64,000 nucleotides of DNA from Burkholderiales bacterium. GTDB taxonomy: Bacteria; Pseudomonadota; Gammaproteobacteria; Burkholderiales; Burkholderiaceae_C. A program made the position numbers and the translations under genes. The notes beneath the pieces were generated by a model, which saw only the letters and a program-made list of their open reading frames with translations, was not told the DNA's origin and searched no databases. How positions within the stretch are numbered: position 1 is the first letter of the stretch; each line of letters opens with the position of its first letter. The stretch lies in assembly GCA_029268225.1 (NCBI GenBank), contig JAJUGJ010000004.1, positions 1-64,000 on the forward strand, given 5' to 3'. Of this stretch, positions 1 through 8,319 are shown piece by piece.

Positions 1-1
1 C

Positions 2-325
2 AGTCTCTCAGGATGTGACTACTGGCCCCCGGCGCTTCAAGCTCAAATTGAACAATTACGGGCTGAAATCCAGACCTTGGCGGCCGAAAAGTCCGAACTC
101 CAGTCACAGGTCGATGAATTGACCAAAGCCAAGCGCGACCTTCAAACCCAGGTCGATGAGTTAAGCCGGTTGAATCGGGAAAAGACGACTCTGATCACCG
201 GCTTACAGCGTCAAGTCGCGGCATTCCAGGCGAAGTCGTCCAAAACTCAAAAGGGAGTGAGCAAGCCTGCCCAGAAATCGACCACGCGCTCGTCTGGGAA
301 AAAGTCTTCGACGACAAAGCGATAG
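2..325 (+). CDS. 5'-partial coiled-coil lipoprotein-like protein
   Basis: The reading frame is open from the first bases of the window, so the true start lies outside. The first visible residues are SLSGC, which fits the end of a lipobox (LSGC). The signal peptide itself would then be cut off and the cysteine would be the lipidation site. After it come about 70 residues of heptad-like, charged sequence with repeated QVDEL units, typical of a coiled coil, and then a Lys/Ser/Thr-rich tail. The gene converges on the FmdB-like gene downstream. It belongs to the foreign-looking segment at the left end. The function is unknown; it may be a cell-envelope spacer or anchoring lipoprotein. The lipobox reading is an inference from only five residues. 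Confidence 0.5.
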   Translation, partial: SLSGCDYWPPALQAQIEQLRAEIQTLAAEKSELQSQVDELTKAKRDLQTQVDELSRLNREKTTLITGLQRQVAAFQAKSSKTQKGVSKPAQKSTTRSSGKKSSTTKR

Positions 326-384
326 GCCTCACGCCCGTACGTGCAGTTGAAGATTGATCGTCAACGCTCAGGGGAGCACACATA

Positions 385-723
385 TCAACTCGACGTTGAA
401 GAACCCTCCGAGGAGGCCGTTCCTGAAGAGGAAGGAGCTGTTGCCGGGGACGGTGATGCAGCCGGGGCGGCGGTCGCGTTGGTCGTCGCCTCTTTTTTTG
501 ACGAAGTCGATGCATCCGTCGTATCACCGGACGGGGGTTTCAGTTTGTCCGAATAATCCGTCACGTACCAGCCGCTTCCTTTGAACATGATGGCCGGTGG
601 TGAGATGATACGGTTGACCGATTTCCCGCATCGAGAGCACGCGGCGATCGGATCGTCCTTGATGCTCTGTTTGACTTCAAACTTATACGCGCATGCTTGA
701 CACCAGTATTCGTAGATCGGCAC
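385..723 (-). CDS. FmdB-family zinc-ribbon protein
   Basis: The protein has 112 residues and begins MPIYEYWCQACAYKFEV, the signature opening of the FmdB/CxxC_CxxC_SSSS regulatory-type family. Two zinc-binding CxxC pairs are visible (CQAC at residues 8-11 and CSRC at about 34-37). A conserved segment with FKGSGWYVTDY follows, then a low-complexity Ser/Thr/Ala/Pro tail. Proteins with this tail and the GSGWYVTDY block are familiar from Nitrospira-type genomes; that is a recollection of the family and was not searched. The role is unproven: FmdB was named as a putative regulator of formamidase and amidase genes. It lies head-to-tail with the aminotransferase fragment upstream on the same strand. 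Confidence 0.85.
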   Translation of the reverse strand: MPIYEYWCQACAYKFEVKQSIKDDPIAACSRCGKSVNRIISPPAIMFKGSGWYVTDYSDKLKPPSGDTTDASTSSKKEATTNATAAPAASPSPATAPSSSGTASSEGSSTSS

Positions 724-797
724 GGCGCTCTCCTGATTCGCAATAAAAGAATGAACAGAGGAAAGATAACCGCGAGACGTCGGAAGTCAAGGGGAGC

Positions 798-969
798 CTA
801 TCGGGTTTGTAGCTTTTGCACCGCCTCCGCAAGACGGTCAAGCCCTCGATTGATCGTGTCCATGCCGGTGGCGTAGGAAAGCCGGATGTGTTCTTTGCTT
901 CCAAACGGCTCTCCGGGAACAACGGCAACGTGGGCATGTTTCAAGAGGTAATCGGCCAGAGCCTGGGGG
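798..969 (-). pseudogene. C-terminal fragment of aspartate/aromatic aminotransferase
   Basis: Reading the minus strand gives an open frame that ends with a TAG at 798-800. It contains [10 protein letters not shown], then [19 protein letters not shown], which is the hallmark C-terminus of class I/II PLP-dependent aspartate aminotransferases; the Arg of IRLSYA is a substrate-carboxylate-binding position. Only about 56 residues are present, and the N-terminal ~85% is missing because the sequence changes abruptly to a copper ATPase near 967. The fragment lies upstream of the fmdB-like gene in the same orientation, so in its native genome it was probably a complete gene. It is listed as a pseudogene only because it is broken in this window. 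Confidence 0.8.
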
Positions 970-980
970 GCAGGCGATGA
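960..980. other. Mid-gene junction between two unrelated sequences
   Basis: On the minus strand the copper ATPase reads normally up to ...LIIACP, the first two residues of its CPC metal-binding motif, and then runs directly into the interior of an aminotransferase (ALADYLL...). Both genes are on the same strand and each lacks the half facing the other. At the join is a short perfect inverted repeat, GCCTG-GGGGG-CAGGC (961-975). No transposon end or target duplication is visible. This looks like an assembly chimera or illegitimate recombination. Confidence 0.75.
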
Positions 981-2292
981 TCAAAACCGCCACAGCGTTG
1001 ATCAGGGCATAGACCCAGCTCGGCTGTGGACCGAAAAAGCCCCAGACAAAGAATGTCAGCAGTGCGATCGTAACCACGGCCACCACAAAGTAGCCAGCGA
1101 CCAGATCGGCCATGCGCTGCATCGGTGCCTTAGAACGCTGCGCCTGCGCCACCATCTGTACGATCTGCGACAGCATGGTGGCCGAGCCGACTTTCTCTGA
1201 TCGCATCACCAGCGCGCCGTTCGTGTTCAGCGTCGCGCCGATGACATTGTCGCCAACGCGCTTGGTCACAGGCACCGGCTCGCCCGTCAGCATGGACTCG
1301 TCCACCGCGCTGCTGCCCTCGATCACCACGCCATCGACCGGCACCTTCTCGCCGGGACGGATGCGCAGCAGGTCCCCCACGTGCACATGGGTCAGCGGCA
1401 CATCCTCCTCAGTGCCGTCGGGACGGATGCGACGCGCCGTCTTGGGCGCCAGACCCAGCAGCGACTTGATCGCAGCCGAGGTCTGCGAGCGGGCCTTCAG
1501 TTCCAGCACCTGCCCCAACAAGGTCAGCGAGATGATGACGGCGGCCGCTTCGAAGTAGACCGCGACCCGACCCATGGAGATGAACGAGTCCGGAAAGACC
1601 TGTGGAGCCACGGTGGCGACCACGCTGTAGACAAAGGCGGCGCCGGTGCCCAGGCCGATCAGGGTCCACATGTTGGGGCTGCGGTTAACAACCGACTGCC
1701 AGCCCCGCGAGAAGAAAGGCCAGCCAGCCCACAGCACGATCGGCAGCGACAACACCAACTCAATCCAGCTCTGCACTGCCATATCGAACCAGTTGAGCCG
1801 ATGGCCGGCCATCGCAAGGATCGTCACCACCACTGTGAGCGGCAGCGTCCACCAGAATCGGCGGCGAAAGTCGCTCAGCTCGGGGTTCTCGTCCTCCTCC
1901 AGCTCAGGGATCAGTGGCTCCAGTGTCATACCGCACTTGGGACAGCTGCCTGGATGGTCCTGCCTGATCTCGGGGTGCATCGGGCAGGTGTAGATCGCCG
2001 CGGGCGTCGACGGCGCAGGCGCAGTGGACGCCGGCGCAGCATCGGGCGACTGCACATAGCGCAGCGGATTGGTCGCGAACTTACTCTGGCAGCCAGCGCT
2101 GCAGAAATAGTAGGGTCGTCCTTCGTGGACGAGCGTGTGAGCAGACTGCTCGGTCACTGCCATGCCGCAGACAGGATCCTTCAGTGACGGCGCGACCTCC
2201 GCCCCTTCAGGCGGGTGATCATCACCGTCAGAACCTGCGTGATGGTGGTTATGGTGGGCGTGTTCGTGCATGGTCTCGTTTTCCATATTCAT
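967..2292 (-). CDS. Copper-translocating P1B-type ATPase, truncated at the CPC motif
   Basis: The product would pump Cu(I) across the inner membrane using ATP. In order it has a His-rich N-terminus ([10 protein letters not shown]), a YHS-type metal domain (DPVCGMAV with a later YFCSAGC), a heavy-metal-binding domain (YTCPMHPEI...CPKCGM), several membrane helices and the actuator domain with its TGEP loop (MLTGEPVPV). The frame is genuine only up to IIACP; the CPC motif, the phosphorylation (DKTGT) and ATP-binding domains and the C-terminal helices are absent. As it stands the protein would be inactive. The start at 2292 was chosen over the upstream in-frame ATG at 2325 because an AGAAGA sequence precedes it. 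It is the last gene of the leftward copper operon. Confidence 0.9.
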
Positions 2293-2388
2293 TCTTCTGC
2301 ATTGGCGCCCAAACAGGTGCGCCATGGTTGCCTTGTCGGCCCTTTGCCGCCACCATCGTCCGCCGGTAAGCCTGTCAAACTGACAGGC

Positions 2389-2697
2389 TCAGTGTCCGCA
2401 GCAGCACCCTCGACCTGTACGAGCGCCACTGCCACAGCTGGTTGCGGCGTCTTCGGGTTCACTGTGCAGCCCGTCCAAGGCCACCGCAGCCGACTCCACT
2501 GGGTAACCTGCCGCCGCGAGGGCTTTCAACAGCGCTGGCTGCACCGTGTCAGCCGCATCGACGCTGGCGCGCACCAAGCCACTTTCAAGCTCCACCTCGG
2601 CGCTGTGCACCCCTGCCACGCCCAACGCGGCCTTGCTGACACGCGAGACACACGCGCCGCAAGTCATGCCCGTCACCTTCAGTTCGATCTGTTCCAT
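2389..2697 (-). CDS. Heavy-metal-associated (CopZ-like) copper chaperone
   Basis: This is a small cytoplasmic HMA-domain protein carrying GMTCGACVSRV near its N-terminus, the MxCxxC Cu(I)-binding loop of CopZ/Atx1-type chaperones. The fold spans about residues 3-70. An unusual Cys-rich tail (CGSG...GCCCGH) follows and could bind a further metal ion. The start at 2697 was preferred over the in-frame ATG at 2709 because GGAG lies 8 bases upstream and the protein then begins MEQIELKV, the usual family start. It directly precedes the P-type ATPase in the operon, so the likely job is delivering Cu(I) to that pump. The C-terminal Cys cluster is longer than in typical ~70-residue chaperones. Confidence 0.88.
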   Translation of the reverse strand: MEQIELKVTGMTCGACVSRVSKAALGVAGVHSAEVELESGLVRASVDAADTVQPALLKALAAAGYPVESAAVALDGLHSEPEDAATSCGSGARTGRGCCCGH

Positions 2698-2789
2698 GCT
2701 CTGCTCCATTCAGCCAAGATCATCTGGCTGGCGGCTACCAGACAAACGTTCGTTTTGCCCCCTTCATGAGGGACACACCCGCCAATCGG

Positions 2790-3428
2790 TCATTTCAACT
2801 TCAGTCGAGGAATGAACCTGGGTGTCTTCTGTGCATAGCGTTCGTACTCATCGCCAAAACTTGCACGCATCTCTGCCTCTTCTGTGATGGCAAGACGCCC
2901 ATACATGGCCAACAGAATCGGGAACATGATCAGCGTCAGCAAGGTGGGCCACTGCAACAAAAAGCCAAGCAGGATCATCACGAAGGCGACGTACTGGGGG
3001 TGCCGAATGCGTGCATAGGGCCCAGATGTGGCCAACCCGTGGCGGCGCTGTGCGTGGTACAGCACATTCCAGGACTTGGATAACAAATAGAAGCCATAGC
3101 CCAGAAAAATGTAGCTACCGATGTGAAGGATGCCGAAATGCGGATCCCCCTTCTCGCCCAGGAGCGTGGACCATAAATGGCCGGAGTTGTGGGAGAGAAG
3201 GTCAAGACCAGGGAATCGAGTCTGGAGCCATCCTGACAACAGGTAAATCGTCAGAGGGAAACCATACATCTCCACAAACAAGGCAACGATGAACGCGGAA
3301 AAGGCACTGAATGAACGCCAATCCCGCGTTGTCGCAGGCTTGAAGAAGCTGAAGGCGAACATGATGAAGATCGCCGAATTGAAGATGACCAGAGACCACA
3401 GGCCATACGCAGGATCAGCATGATTCAT
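2790..3428 (-). CDS. Isoprenylcysteine carboxyl methyltransferase-like membrane protein
   Basis: This is a polytopic membrane protein of 212 residues with about five hydrophobic segments. Its C-terminal half carries the ICMT/PEMT-type signature: GPYARIRHPQYVAF, then an acidic E-x-x-x-R...FGDEYERYAQKTPRF segment that in this family contributes to S-adenosylmethionine binding. Bacterial members occur repeatedly in heavy-metal-resistance clusters, but their substrate is not established. The start codon overlaps the stop of the DUF2933 gene as ATGA, implying translational coupling. It is part of the copper operon; a role in modifying membrane lipids or a lipoprotein under copper stress is an inference. 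Confidence 0.8.
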   Translation of the reverse strand: MNHADPAYGLWSLVIFNSAIFIMFAFSFFKPATTRDWRSFSAFSAFIVALFVEMYGFPLTIYLLSGWLQTRFPGLDLLSHNSGHLWSTLLGEKGDPHFGILHIGSYIFLGYGFYLLSKSWNVLYHAQRRHGLATSGPYARIRHPQYVAFVMILLGFLLQWPTLLTLIMFPILLAMYGRLAITEEAEMRASFGDEYERYAQKTPRFIPRLKLK

Positions 3429-3724
3429 GATGGCTCTCCTGGCTCTCCTGGCTCTCCTGGCTCTCCTGGCTTGCGTGACTTCGCGCTGCTCGGTTTGTCC
3501 GGCTGGCCCGGGTGCTGATTCTGATGACCATGCCCGCCATGCATGAAGACGTGCATCAGCGGACAGGCCAAAAGAAGCAGATATGGCAAAGCGCCCACCA
3601 CATGGGCCAAATGCTCCGCCAGCAGAAAGTAGGCTGTGACGCCACCAATCACCACCAAACCGATGGCATAGCGTGTCGTCCAGAAGTTCGGGGGCGAATC
3701 ATGGCCCTTGTGTTGGTGGTTCAT
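3425..3724 (-). CDS. DUF2933 family small membrane protein
   Basis: The product has 99 residues. A short His-rich start (MNHQHKGHD) is followed by two hydrophobic helices (about residues 18-38 and 42-60), with the DUF2933-type sequence YFLLAEHLAHV between and LLLACPLMHVFMHGGHGH after them. Members are found beside copper and silver resistance genes, and the His/Met-rich edges suggest metal contact. The C-terminus is made of GEP repeats encoded by a 9-bp tandem repeat (3431-3469), so its length could vary between strains without a frameshift. The stop codon overlaps the next gene's start. Confidence 0.8.
   Translation of the reverse strand: MNHQHKGHDSPPNFWTTRYAIGLVVIGGVTAYFLLAEHLAHVVGALPYLLLLACPLMHVFMHGGHGHQNQHPGQPDKPSSAKSRKPGEPGEPGEPGEPS
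3431..3469. repeat. 9-bp tandem repeat, about 4.3 copies
   Basis: The unit TGGCTCTCC is repeated four times without mismatch, followed by a partial copy. It encodes the (Gly-Glu-Pro)n C-terminus of the DUF2933 protein and ends only a few bases from the ATGA overlap with the methyltransferase-like gene. Unit length is a multiple of three, so gain or loss keeps the frame. Confidence 0.9.
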
Positions 3725-3750
3725 GCGATTCTCCGATCAATTGATGCGAA

Positions 3751-4182
3751 TCAGTTGGCTGGAGCCGGGGGCATGCGATCCATCATCATCTGCATCATGG
3801 ACTCCATCATGTCCATGCGTTTTTCCATCATTTGCTGACGGCTGGCCATGTCACCCTTCATGCCCTTGCCTCCCATCTGTTTCATCATGGTCATGCCTTC
3901 CTGCATCGTCTTCATGTGCTCAGCCATCAGGGCCTGACGCGCTTCAAGGGTTGGAGCCGCCATCATCTTTTCGTGCATGGCTTGCATCGACTTCATGTGC
4001 TGGTCCATCGCCGCCATCTTGTCCGCCCCCATGGCTTTCACAGGCGCTTTTTTGACAGGCCCTGCCGCCGACGCTGCGCCCGCTGGATGGTGGGCTTGAT
4101 GTTCCTCAGCAGCTTGTGCGAAGGCCCCCATCGATGCCGTCGCGGCACAGAGTGCAATCAGAGTCTTGCGAATGTTGGTCAT
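3751..4182 (-). CDS. Periplasmic Met-rich protein of the copper operon
   Basis: The 143-residue protein has a cleavable signal peptide (MTNIRKTLIALCAATASMGAFA, cleavage probably after AFA or AQA). The mature protein is His-containing at its start (EEHQAHH) and then extraordinarily Met-rich: MKSMQAMHEKMM, MKTMQEGMTMMKQM, MMEKRMDMMESMMQMMMD. Such Met runs bind Cu(I) in the periplasm, as seen generally in copper-resistance proteins, and the sequence is predicted helical. The ribosome site AGGAGA lies just before the ATG. It lies between the CusF-like gene and the DUF2933 gene on the same strand. The likely role is periplasmic copper buffering; no named family is claimed. Confidence 0.8.
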   Translation of the reverse strand: MTNIRKTLIALCAATASMGAFAQAAEEHQAHHPAGAASAAGPVKKAPVKAMGADKMAAMDQHMKSMQAMHEKMMAAPTLEARQALMAEHMKTMQEGMTMMKQMGGKGMKGDMASRQQMMEKRMDMMESMMQMMMDRMPPAPAN

Positions 4183-4273
4183 GGTTTTCTCCTGTCAGTG
4201 TTTGAGATCAGCCACTGCCCGTCCGGTTTCATAAGGCATGGCGGCAACAGCACGCAGGGTCAACGTGTTTTTT

Positions 4274-4615
4274 TTATTGGGCAGGCTGGATATCGGTGAC
4301 CACCAGCTTTCCGCCCTCGTTCACTACCATGAACTTGACCTTGTCTCCCGGCTTGACTTGGGACAGCAAGCTCTTGTCCTTCACCGTGAACACCATGGTC
4401 ATGCCTGGCATGTCCATGTGCAGGATGTCACCATGTTTGATCGTGACCTTGCCGTTGGTGACGTCCAGTTTCTTAATTTCTCCGTCGGTCATGGCTGCCG
4501 GATGCGACATGCCCATCTTGCTGTGATCCATGGCTGTTTGAGCAAAGCTGCTCACAGGTATGACCACACTCAGGGCCAACGCAGAAATGCTCAGCACTTG
4601 GTTGATTTTGTTCAT
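4274..4615 (-). CDS. CusF-like periplasmic copper-binding protein
   Basis: From the ATG at 4615 the protein has 113 residues: a signal peptide (MNKINQVLSISALALS...SSFA), a short Met/His segment (MDHSKMGMSHP) and a CusF_Ec-type OB-fold domain. The domain shows GKVTIKHGDI, MDMPGMTMVFTV and the terminal ITDIQP-like strand. The His plus MPxMTM methionines correspond to the Cu(I)/Ag(I) ligands of CusF. The longer frame starting at 4783 was rejected because AGAGGAAACC precedes the ATG at 4615 and the signal peptide begins there. It is the first gene of the leftward copper operon, divergent from the two-component genes; it would shuttle Cu(I) in the periplasm. Confidence 0.9.
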   Translation of the reverse strand: MNKINQVLSISALALSVVIPVSSFAQTAMDHSKMGMSHPAAMTDGEIKKLDVTNGKVTIKHGDILHMDMPGMTMVFTVKDKSLLSQVKPGDKVKFMVVNEGGKLVVTDIQPAQ

Positions 4616-4798
4616 GGTTTCCTCTGATGAGTACAGGTAGCGGTCTGTGCCGATGCTGTCGCAGCAGAACGTGCCAACAAGCCTAAGAGCACCGTTCTGG
4701 CGTGATGGAATGGGATCGACATGGACTCCTCGTCGGCGACGCTTCGATTTCAAGGAACCATTCTGAAGAGTCTCTCCTGACAAAAAGCCATCTAACGA

Positions 4799-4814
4799 AT
4801 TACAAATTTGTTAT
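4799..4814. promoter_or_regulatory. Candidate CusR/CopR operator
   Basis: The 16-bp imperfect palindrome ATTACAAATTTGTTAT lies 63 bases before the response-regulator gene, in the divergent copper promoter region. It has the form ATTAC-N6-GTWAT and resembles the known CusR/CopR-type boxes. A second copy of the same form lies before copA at 11504-11519. Confidence 0.6.
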
Positions 4815-4877
4815 CTACATGTCAGGGGCGCTAAAGCTCGTCACACTATCGTCACGCCAGAGAGAGGGGAGACAAAC

Positions 4878-5561
4878 ATGCGAATCTTGATCGTCGAAGA
4901 CGAGCCCAAAACCGGTGAGTACCTGCGCCAAGGCTTGCGTGAAGCCGGGTTCGTTGTTGATCTCGCCCAGAACGGGACCGATGGCTTGCATTTGATGGAG
5001 CACAGCGAGTTTGACTTGGTGATTCTGGATGTGATGCTTCCGGGCCTGAACGGTTGGCAGGTTTTGCATGCCATGCGCGAACGGGGGCTGCAGATGCCGG
5101 TCATGTTCCTGACCGCGCGAGATCAGGTCGAGGACCGAGTGAAAGGCCTGGAGTTGGGTGCCGAGGACTACCTGGTCAAGCCCTTCTCATTTGCCGAGCT
5201 GTTGGCACGCGTGCGCATCATCTTGCGGCGAGGTCGCAGCGGGAACGAGCCCACAAGACTGAAGGTGGCTGACCTGGATTTGGATTTGCTGCGTCGGCGT
5301 GTCTCGCGCGCGGGCAAGCGCATCGACCTGACTGCCAAGGAATTCGGGCTCCTCGAACTCCTGATGCGACGTCAGGGCGAAGTCCTCCCTCGCTCGCTGA
5401 TCGCGTCGCAGGTGTGGGACATGAATTTCGATAGCGACACCAATGTGATCGAGGTGGCCATGCGGCGTCTGCGCGTGAAGATCGACGAGGGGCACGATAC
5501 CAAGCTGATTCAGACGGTCCGTGGCATGGGCTATGTGCTGGAAGCGCCGGAGGATCAGTAA
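4878..5561 (+). CDS. Copper-responsive OmpR-family response regulator (CusR/CopR type)
   Basis: The protein has 227 residues. The receiver domain occupies residues 1-115, with acidic pocket E8/D9, phospho-acceptor D51 ([10 protein letters not shown]), T in FLTARD and the switch Lys in YLVKPFS. The winged-helix DNA-binding domain lies at about 128-225 ([19 protein letters not shown], then [10 protein letters not shown] and the terminal RGMGYVLE). This arrangement and sequence are those of CusR/CopR/IrlR regulators of copper and silver efflux. The stop codon abuts the GTG start of the sensor gene with no gap. It would bind the ATTAC-N6-GTWAT boxes near 4.8 and 11.5 kb; that assignment is an inference from context. 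Confidence 0.92.
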   Translation: MRILIVEDEPKTGEYLRQGLREAGFVVDLAQNGTDGLHLMEHSEFDLVILDVMLPGLNGWQVLHAMRERGLQMPVMFLTARDQVEDRVKGLELGAEDYLVKPFSFAELLARVRIILRRGRSGNEPTRLKVADLDLDLLRRRVSRAGKRIDLTAKEFGLLELLMRRQGEVLPRSLIASQVWDMNFDSDTNVIEVAMRRLRVKIDEGHDTKLIQTVRGMGYVLEAPEDQ

Positions 5562-6938
5562 GTGCTGCGCCATCTTTCGCTGACCAGCCGCCTGACTGTG
5601 TTTTTCACGATCGTGGCGGCCACCGTTGTGCTCGGTTTGGGTTACTTGCTCTTGCTGGCAACGGATCAGCATTTCAAGGAGCTTGACCGTACGACCTTGG
5701 AAGACAAGCAGCACTTGATCGACGAAATTTTGACCAAGTCCAATTCACTTGGAGACGCGCGCTCCCGGCTGAGTGAGGCACTGAATCATCATCATGGACT
5801 CTATGTGCTGGTCAAGGTACCAGGTGGTGATGTGATCTTCCAAACCAATGGTTTCGGCGATCTAGCCAAGGACTTCAGCGCAGACAGCATTCAAGGCGGC
5901 CACGCGCAGCCCACAAAGGAACACCGGGAAGGTGACTTTCACGCAGTCCACTCTCAATCTTCACCCGGGTACGATCAGGTCAAACGATTAGATGTCACGG
6001 TTGCGATTGAGACTGCACACCATCAGCAGTTTCTGGCCGAGTTGCAAGGCAAGCTGGTGATCTACGCCGTCATTGCAACGCTCATCAGTGGTGTTCTGGG
6101 TTGGATCGCTGCGCATCAAGGCATGGCCCCGCTTCGCGACATGAAGGCACGGGCGGCTGGGGTGACGGGCCAACAATTGGAAAGGCGCATGCCTGTTGAG
6201 GCCGTACCGATTGAGATGGCTGACCTGGCACGGGAGTTGAACCAGATGTTAGGCAGGCTTCAAGAGGACTTCCTGCGCCTGTCAGAGTTTTCATCGGACT
6301 TGGCACATGAATTGCGCACCCCCATCAGCAACTTGCTCACACAGACGCAGGTGACGCTGTCGGCCGACCGGGATGCGCACACCTACCGAGACATCCTCGC
6401 ATCTAACGCCGAAGAGCTGCAACGCCTGGCACGCATGGTGTCGGACATGCTGTTCCTGGCCAAGACCGAGCGAGGTGTGGACCTGCCCAACAAGGAGCGT
6501 TTCTCGGCGGCCCGTGAAGTGCAGGCGCTGTTGGAGTTCTATGACGTCGTGGCCGATGAAAAGCGCATCCGTTTGAGCGCCCAGGGCGATGGTCAGATTT
6601 TCGGTGACCGGTTGATGTTTCGCCGCGCCGTGAGCAATTTGCTCTCAAATGCCCTCCGCCATACGCCAGACGAGGGAGACGTGCACATCGACGTTGTCGA
6701 GGGGCGTGCGACCACCGAGATCACGGTGGAGAACACAGGGCAGGATATTGATCCCCTTGTGTTGCCAAGGTTGTTTGACCGCTTCTATCGCGCAGATCCT
6801 GCAAGATCTCATCCTGACTCTGATGGAACTGGGCTGGGCCTGTCGATTACGAAGGCCATCGTTGAAGCCCACGGCGGCAATGCCTCGGCCCGATCAGGAG
6901 AAGGTAAAACGCAATTCACGTTGTCGTTTCCACACTGA
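5562..6938 (+). CDS. Copper-sensing heavy-metal sensor histidine kinase (CusS/CopS type)
   Basis: The kinase has 458 residues and starts with GTG immediately after the regulator's stop codon, implying coupled translation. It has a membrane helix at about 15-35, a periplasmic loop with His-rich parts (LNHHHGLY; AVHSQS) to about residue 165, a second helix (LVIYAVIATLISGVLGWIA), a HAMP linker, the dimerisation helix with H249 (LAHELRTPISNL) and an ATPase domain with N (NLLSNALRHT), G1 and G2 (DGTGLGLSI) boxes. The layout and length match the CusS/IrlS heavy-metal sensor family. The periplasmic His residues are plausible metal ligands. It ends 64 bases from the convergent copD gene. Confidence 0.92.
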   Translation: MLRHLSLTSRLTVFFTIVAATVVLGLGYLLLLATDQHFKELDRTTLEDKQHLIDEILTKSNSLGDARSRLSEALNHHHGLYVLVKVPGGDVIFQTNGFGDLAKDFSADSIQGGHAQPTKEHREGDFHAVHSQSSPGYDQVKRLDVTVAIETAHHQQFLAELQGKLVIYAVIATLISGVLGWIAAHQGMAPLRDMKARAAGVTGQQLERRMPVEAVPIEMADLARELNQMLGRLQEDFLRLSEFSSDLAHELRTPISNLLTQTQVTLSADRDAHTYRDILASNAEELQRLARMVSDMLFLAKTERGVDLPNKERFSAAREVQALLEFYDVVADEKRIRLSAQGDGQIFGDRLMFRRAVSNLLSNALRHTPDEGDVHIDVVEGRATTEITVENTGQDIDPLVLPRLFDRFYRADPARSHPDSDGTGLGLSITKAIVEAHGGNASARSGEGKTQFTLSFPH

Positions 6939-7002
6939 TAGGAGTCAGACCTACGTAGCTTTGGACGGTATGGTTGGCGTTCACGTCATCGCGATGCGAC
7001 CA

Positions 7003-7926
7003 TCATTTGGCTGGAGAGAGAACGCCTAGCCATGCAACACATGCGATAACGAGGACCACCATGCATGCCTCAATGACCAGGCTGCGACGCAACAGCACGG
7101 CCGCTTGCGCATGATCTCCGCTGCTCAGCGCCACTTCGAGTCGTGGGCTCAACTGGAAGCGATTGGCGGCTGCCAATCCGAGCATGCCGATGAACAATGC
7201 GATCTTCAGCGCGAGCAGGCCGCCATAGAGCGTCGTGAAGATCGGCTTGACCGACGCACCCACGATCAGCAGGTAGTTGACTATGCCCGTCACGACCAGC
7301 GTTGCCACGATAACGGTGCCAAGCTGCGCAAAGCCATTCGACAGCCGGCTCAGAATCTCGACCGATTCGTTTGTCGTTGCAGCCCGATGCATCGCCAGCA
7401 TGACGAAGGCAAAAAGCGCCCCAACCCATGCTCCCGCCGCCAACAAATGGGTGATGTCAGACGCCAGGTGCACATAGCCCTGAGCCCCTTCACTCATTGC
7501 ACCGTGTCCGGACCAAGCCATCGTTGCGAGTGCCAGAGCGCTCAAGGCGGCCGAGCCGATCAGCCGGTACACGATACGAAACTTCGACATGGCGAGACCA
7601 ACGCATGCAGCAAGAGCCAGCAGACGAACCGACCAGGCAATGCCCACAGCCGTCTCCGAAATGATCATCTCGAAGGTGTTGCTGTTCAACTCTCCATAGC
7701 TGTCAGCGCCGGACATGGCCTTGGCGAGTACAGCCATGGCTCCAATCGATAACATGATGCCCACAAGCGCACCGGCAGCGACGACGCGTGCGTAGCGCTG
7801 CGCGATGGGGGGCGAACGACTGTCCAGACGAAGTGCGTACACACCGAACAGGGATACACCAAAGGTCGTGCCCAGGTCCATGTACACCGCGAAGCGCAGC
7901 GCAATGTTGATCCATTCGTCCGCCAT
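7003..7926 (-). CDS. copD: CopD-family inner-membrane copper resistance protein
   Basis: This 307-residue protein has about eight hydrophobic segments and the CopD signature: LRFAVYMDLGTTFG at the start, WSGHGA in the middle and the C-terminal region LALKIALFIGMLGLAAANRFQL. CopD works with periplasmic CopC and is thought to move copper into the cytoplasm. The ATG lies 3 bases from the copC stop codon, and the four genes copA, copB, copC and copD run in that order on the minus strand, the classical order of the cop operon. It converges on the sensor kinase gene. Confidence 0.92.
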   Translation of the reverse strand: MADEWINIALRFAVYMDLGTTFGVSLFGVYALRLDSRSPPIAQRYARVVAAGALVGIMLSIGAMAVLAKAMSGADSYGELNSNTFEMIISETAVGIAWSVRLLALAACVGLAMSKFRIVYRLIGSAALSALALATMAWSGHGAMSEGAQGYVHLASDITHLLAAGAWVGALFAFVMLAMHRAATTNESVEILSRLSNGFAQLGTVIVATLVVTGIVNYLLIVGASVKPIFTTLYGGLLALKIALFIGMLGLAAANRFQLSPRLEVALSSGDHAQAAVLLRRSLVIEACMVVLVIACVAWLGVLSPAK

Positions 7927-7929
7927 GGC

Positions 7930-8319
7930 TCACTTCACCTGGAAGGTAAAGCTGCCCTTGACTGGGTGGGTGTCCGAAGAGACGGCCCGCCATTCCACAC
8001 GGTAGTCACCGGCGGCCAAGGGACTGGCGGGGGTGATTACCATCGTCTTGCCATCGCTGGCGCCAGCGACGCTGGCATTGATCTTCATCGCGCCGTGATT
8101 CGGCATCCCCGGCATGCCGGTCATGATGAGATTCGCGCCCGAGAACTGCGTGGTCAGCGTTTCGGAAAACTTCAATTCGATTTTCGCGGGAGCCGGGCCC
8201 TGGGACTTGTCCGCCGGTGAGCTGGACAACAGTGCCGGATGGGCAAATGCTGCCGTTGTAGCGAACAAGGCGGAGGCGACAGCGAGGGTCGCTTTGGAGA
8301 AGAGGTTTGAGAGCGTCAT
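7930..8319 (-). CDS. copC: CopC-family periplasmic copper-binding protein
   Basis: From the ATG at 8319 the product has 129 residues: a signal peptide (MTLSNLFSKATLAVASALFA...AFA) and a CopC beta-barrel. The mature protein begins HPALLSSSPAD; the N-terminal His is the conserved Cu(II) ligand of CopC, and a second ligand set occurs as SSDTHPVKG near the C-terminus. A Met-rich loop (MTGMPGMPNHGAM) could hold Cu(I). The longer frame from 8439 has no signal peptide at its start and was rejected. It is followed by copD after 3 bases, while a 225-base gap separates it from copB. Confidence 0.92.
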   Translation of the reverse strand: MTLSNLFSKATLAVASALFATTAAFAHPALLSSSPADKSQGPAPAKIELKFSETLTTQFSGANLIMTGMPGMPNHGAMKINASVAGASDGKTMVITPASPLAAGDYRVEWRAVSSDTHPVKGSFTFQVK

